Shown here: positions 6,438 through 8,831 of the stretch, one piece after another | How the letters are laid out: each line of letters starts with the position of its first letter | Numbering within the stretch: the stretch's first letter is position 1 | Origin: Planctomycetota bacterium | GTDB lineage: Bacteria; Planctomycetota; Phycisphaerae; UBA1845 | Assembly (NCBI GenBank): GCA_024277835.1 | Contig: JAJRUK010000152.1 | Coordinates: 1 to 8,831 of the forward strand | Length of the DNA stretch: 8,831 nt | Reading direction: 5' to 3' | Translations under genes and position numbers: made by a program | The notes under the pieces: generated by a model | What the model saw: the letters and a program-made list of their open reading frames with translations, nothing else | What the model was told of the DNA's origin: nothing | Database searches by the model: none

Positions 6438-7251
6438 AAACAGGAACGCCCGCGGATACCGTCTCAGGCTGATGCTCGCGATCCCCCTCCGCAGTAGAAA
6501 CAGCCTTGCGGACCAATTTCAGCACCGTGATTTCCGCCGGACACAGGAACCTCACCCGAACCGGCAGCGACGTCCCAAGCCCAGGCGAGACGTGCAGCAT
6601 CGTCCGCCCCACCCGATGAAGCCCACGCGCCATCTCTCGCGGAATCGCATCGTTAGGCCACACGCATCCGATAAACGGAAGCCGAATCTGCCCGCCATGC
6701 GTATGCCCGGACAGCACAAGGTCGATTCGATCATCCGGCAATCGATACACCGTCGATGGGTAATGAGCCATCAAAACCGTTGGCAAACTCGCTTTATTCC
6801 CGGAGACGGCAGCCGCCACATCATCCGCCCCGGCCACATTCTGATCGACGCCAGCAAGATAGAACGCCGCATCCCCCTCCCCGACAACGACCCCCTCATT
6901 ATGAAGCCACCGAACCCCGAGCTTCATTTCCAGCGCAATCTTGCGACTATCGTGGTTTCCCAGCGTTGCATACACCGGCTTACGATCAACAATCGGAGCG
7001 AGAAACCGCTCGGCTAATCCCAGCGACCGCTCCCAGAGATGCCGGAAATCGCCAAAATCCCCCGTCAAGCAAGCAGCGTCATAGTCCAGCGAAAGAAGCA
7101 GCCGCTGCGCGCATGCACACACGCGGTCCCACTTCGAGAAATGCATGTCGGAAACGTGCGCAATCCGAAACCCGCAAAGTTGCTCTGGTAAATCAACCAA
7201 GGCAACCTCACGCTCCGAAACAACAACAGGCCCGTCTTTCGCAATCCGCAA
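6436..7251 (-). CDS. Calcineurin-like metallophosphoesterase (YkuE-like)
   Basis: Two-metal phosphoesterase. Numbered from the longest possible start (GTG 7383, 315 residues), the metal ligands are SDMH (Asp79, His81), GD (108-109), GNHD (142-145), His207 in AHYP and GHTHGGQ (226-232). Together these form the full calcineurin-type set. GFRIAHVSDMHF resembles YkuE and related proteins, some of which act on lipid A precursors or other phosphodiesters; the substrate cannot be read here. I place the start at TTG 7251 (271 residues) because AAGGAG (7261-7266) sits nine bases upstream, the strongest ribosome site in the window. The GTG at 7383 lies inside the terminator hairpin of the upstream gene. 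The extra 44 codons have ordinary codon use, so a longer form remains possible. No signal peptide or clear membrane helix is seen in either form. Confidence 0.88.
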   Translation of the reverse strand: MRIAKDGPVVVSEREVALVDLPEQLCGFRIAHVSDMHFSKWDRVCACAQRLLLSLDYDAACLTGDFGDFRHLWERSLGLAERFLAPIVDRKPVYATLGNHDSRKIALEMKLGVRWLHNEGVVVGEGDAAFYLAGVDQNVAGADDVAAAVSGNKASLPTVLMAHYPSTVYRLPDDRIDLVLSGHTHGGQIRLPFIGCVWPNDAIPREMARGLHRVGRTMLHVSPGLGTSLPVRVRFLCPAEITVLKLVRKAVSTAEGDREHQPETVSAGVPV

Positions 7252-7260
7252 CGCAATCAA

Positions 7261-7266
7261 CTCCTT
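7261..7266 (-). promoter_or_regulatory. Strong Shine-Dalgarno supporting a TTG start at 7251
   Basis: The minus strand reads AAGGAG here, nine bases before TTG at 7251-7249. Other genes in the window have weaker sites (AGGA, AGGG or only purine-rich). It could also be a chance Lys-Glu codon pair if translation begins further upstream. Confidence 0.5.
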
Positions 7267-7364
7267 CGCAACCTCGATACCCCGCGACTTTACCCCATAC
7301 TGCCAAACTATCGGCGTAGCTGCGCGATCACCTTGCACAAACACGCGACCCGCCACAGCCGTCC

Positions 7365-7404
7365 AAAAAAAACGCCCCCGCACTACGCACGGCAGTACAG
7401 GGGC
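7365..7404 (-). terminator. Rho-independent terminator of the cysteine synthase gene
   Basis: On the minus strand GCCCC (7404-7400) pairs with GGGGC (7378-7374), with a 3-by-3 internal loop and an inner ACT/AGT stem. A single base then precedes eight T (7372-7365). The hairpin begins 20 bases after the cysK stop (7425). It overlaps the longest possible 5' end of the phosphoesterase frame, which argues for a downstream start of that gene. Confidence 0.7.
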
Positions 7405-7424
7405 ATCGATTTTCCATAACTACG

Positions 7425-8363
7425 CTACGACGCATACAGCGGCGTCGAAAGATATCGATCGCCACCGCTCGGCAGCACCGCGATAATCGTCTTCCCTTTA
7501 TTCTCAGGAAGATTCGCGGCCCGATCGGCGGCACAAAGCGCCGCACCGCTGGAAATACCGCAGAAAAGGCCCTCTTCTTTGGCTGCCCGTCGTGCCCACG
7601 CAAACGCATCGTCGTTGGACACTTGAAGAACATCGTCAATCACATCGACGTTCAGATTGCCGGGAATAAACCCGGCTCCGATTCCCTGAATCATGTGCTT
7701 GCCGGGCTGAAGCGGTTTCCCTTCGCGCGTTTGCGCGATGACCGGCGACCCGTCCTGCTCGACGGCGTAACACTTGAACCCTGGTTTTTTCGATTTGAGC
7801 ACTTCGCCGCAACCTGTAATCGTTCCACCGGTTCCAACACCCGAAACGAGAATATCTGCCTTCCCGTCCGTATCGTTCCAGATTTCCATGGCCGTTGTTT
7901 GTCGATGGACTTCGGGGTTGGCGGGGTTGTCGAACTGTTGCGGCATGAACGAGCCGGGGGTCTCCGCGACAATTTTCTCGGCTGCCGAGATCGCACCCTT
8001 CATCCCATCCGCCGCGGGACTCAAGACCAGCGTCGCCCCGAGCGCCTTGAGGATTGATCGCCGCTCGACCGACATGCTTTCCGGCATTGTCAGGGTCAGC
8101 TTGTAACCCTTCGCGGCTGCGACAAACGCGAGCGCGATCCCGGTATTCCCGGAGGTCGGCTCAACGATCATCGTCCCCGGACCGATCTTCCCATCGCGTT
8201 CGCCCGCGGCAATCATCGAAGCACCGATCCGATCCTTTACGCTCGATAGCGGGTTATAAAACTCCAGCTTTGCGTAAACATCCGCCGGGGCATTGATGAT
8301 GCGGTTGATCTTAACCAGCGGAGTCCCGCCGATTCCGGAAACGATACTCTCGTGCTTTGCCAT
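7425..8363 (-). CDS. cysK: Cysteine synthase (O-acetylserine sulfhydrylase), CysK type
   Basis: PLP enzyme that makes cysteine from O-acetylserine and sulfide, the last step of sulfur assimilation, in the cytoplasm. The 312 residues are of normal family length and all landmarks are present: GGTPLVKI at 12-19, the PLP lysine Lys43 in SSVKDRIG, the substrate loop TSGNTG (70-75), the PLP-phosphate loop GTGGT (177-181), IQGIGAGFIP (225-234), GISSGAA with the pyridine-nitrogen Ser272, and a C-terminal YLSTPLY. The MPE-SMSVERR and IQGIGAGF segments fit CysK better than the shorter CysM forms. The ATG is preceded by a purine-rich AAGAGAGAGAG rather than a canonical Shine-Dalgarno. Its own promoter (8426-8454) and terminator (7365-7404) make it monocistronic. 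The neighbouring JAMM protease gene raises the possibility of a sulfur-carrier protein as donor. Confidence 0.95.
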   Translation of the reverse strand: MAKHESIVSGIGGTPLVKINRIINAPADVYAKLEFYNPLSSVKDRIGASMIAAGERDGKIGPGTMIVEPTSGNTGIALAFVAAAKGYKLTLTMPESMSVERRSILKALGATLVLSPAADGMKGAISAAEKIVAETPGSFMPQQFDNPANPEVHRQTTAMEIWNDTDGKADILVSGVGTGGTITGCGEVLKSKKPGFKCYAVEQDGSPVIAQTREGKPLQPGKHMIQGIGAGFIPGNLNVDVIDDVLQVSNDDAFAWARRAAKEEGLFCGISSGAALCAADRAANLPENKGKTIIAVLPSGGDRYLSTPLYAS

Positions 8364-8425
8364 GACTCTCTCTCTTATGCGGGTACGATGCCCTTGGCAC
8401 CTCTAACATAGTCGTAACGAGACCG

Positions 8426-8454
8426 AGGATACGAACGCCGCCAAACGCTGTCAA
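8426..8454 (-). promoter_or_regulatory. Sigma-70-type promoter of cysK
   Basis: On the minus strand a perfect TTGACA (8454-8449) is followed after exactly 17 bases by TATCCT (8431-8426, four of six matches). Transcription should start near 8419, leaving a leader of about 55 bases before the cysK ATG at 8363. I see no riboswitch or clear repressor site in the leader. It is the best promoter in the window. Confidence 0.7.
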
Positions 8455-8498
8455 CGAAGCTCCAACACTCGTGACCAGTGTGAAACTCCTACAAAACC

Positions 8499-8574
8499 GA
8501 GCCGCGACCGTGAGGGAGCGAATGTTTGTACGCTCTTGATGCTGGAAAATGTCGCTCCCTCACGGTCGCGGCTC
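8499..8574. repeat. Long intergenic palindrome, copy 2
   Basis: Positions 8499-8521 pair perfectly with 8552-8574, giving a 23-bp stem and a 30-base loop. The outer sequence ACCGAGCCGCG matches copy 1 at 367-435. Relative to copy 1 the left arm differs at 8507, 8512 and 8516, and the right arm carries the matching change for each, so pairing is maintained. Read on the minus strand the stem is followed by GGTTTTGT, a weak terminator-like tail. The right arm encodes the last four residues and the stop codon of the JAMM protease gene. Confidence 0.9.
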
Positions 8575-8829
8575 TGAAATGTTCCCAACCACACACATCT
8601 GAGAACCAACCTCCTTACAGTGTTCAAACCCGACTTCACCGCCACGAGCGTACCACGCCTTAAGATGTCCGACTTCCAGCTCCCCCACCGGGATAATCAC
8701 GTACACATGATCCAGCCAGGCAAACTCGACATCGCGTCGTGACGGCGCGGACGTCCCGTCCGTATGCGAATGATAAAACCCTACGATCGACCCCGACCGT
8801 GACCCCCACCCCGAACATCCCTCTCTATC
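8560..8829 (-). CDS. JAMM/MPN (M67 family) metallopeptidase, C-terminal part (partial)
   Basis: The gene runs off the right edge of the window, so its start is missing; 89 residues and a TGA stop (8562-8560) are seen. The frame contains IVGFYHSHTDGTSAPSRRD, an exact H-x-H-x7-S-x2-D JAMM zinc motif, followed by the strand HVYVIIPVGE and LKAWY. This pattern is that of short bacterial M67 proteins (Mec/RadC-like MPN fold). The upstream catalytic Glu would lie outside the window. Bacterial members release amino acids or peptides from the C-terminal Gly-Gly of ubiquitin-like sulfur carriers, for example Mec acting on CysO-cysteine. The last residues EPRP and the stop codon come from the right arm of the palindrome 8499-8574, so the native C-terminus may have been changed by that repeat. 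A 196-base gap with a separate promoter lies between this gene and cysK. Confidence 0.85.
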   Translation of the reverse strand, partial: DREGCSGWGSRSGSIVGFYHSHTDGTSAPSRRDVEFAWLDHVYVIIPVGELEVGHLKAWYARGGEVGFEHCKEVGSQMCVVGNISEPRP

Positions 8830-8831
8830 CA

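Noticed and set aside
5249..7251. Kinase and phosphoesterase as a matched kinase-phosphatase signalling pair
   Set aside because: The phosphoesterase is of the YkuE-like calcineurin type and not a PP2C/PPP protein phosphatase, and 233 bases separate the genes. Adjacency alone is weak evidence.
8451..8645. 64-codon minus-strand open frame
   Set aside because: It overlaps the JAMM gene in another frame and reads through the palindrome. The JAMM frame has a complete catalytic motif.

Overview
The window looks like chromosomal DNA from a moderately GC-rich bacterium, most likely a member of the Planctomycetota or a relative. This is inferred from the mix of GTG and TTG starts, the weak Shine-Dalgarno signals, a very large two-unit FtsX-type permease, a soluble Hanks-type kinase, and long intergenic palindromes of a type I associate with that phylum. 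No rRNA, tRNA, CRISPR array, insertion sequence or phage gene is visible.

Left part, plus strand. The C-terminal end of a family-4-like glycosyltransferase (3-293) is followed by a 243-base gap. The gap holds a 23-bp perfect palindrome (367-435) and two tandem mini-hairpins (485-542). Then comes an ABC exporter of the LolD/MacB/YbbA-YbbP type: an ATPase (to 1259) and a 1134-residue permease (1271-4675). The ATPase has an apparent one-base frameshift close to its N-terminus, at 616-621.

Middle. A 573-base gap (4676-5248) contains a promoter-like sequence, several hairpins and a hairpin plus T6 terminator, together a candidate small RNA. The rest of the window is on the minus strand. It starts with a soluble Ser/Thr kinase (5249-6202) with HAD in place of HRD and DLG in place of DFG. 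Next is a calcineurin-type metallophosphoesterase (6436 to 7251 or 7383).

Right part. A cysteine synthase gene (7425-8363) has its own promoter, with a perfect TTGACA, and its own hairpin plus T8 terminator. Beyond it, a second palindrome of the same family (8499-8574) overlaps the 3' end of a gene cut by the window edge. That gene carries a complete JAMM zinc-protease motif (8560-8829) and is easily missed because no start codon lies in the window. A JAMM protease directly upstream of an O-acetylserine sulfhydrylase-family gene recalls the mec-cysO-cysM arrangement for cysteine synthesis on a sulfur-carrier protein. This functional link is an inference.

The strongest points for follow-up are the two palindromes that differ by base-pair-preserving changes, the palindrome that supplies the stop codon of the JAMM gene, the ATPase frameshift, the JAMM-CysK neighbourhood and the candidate small RNA.
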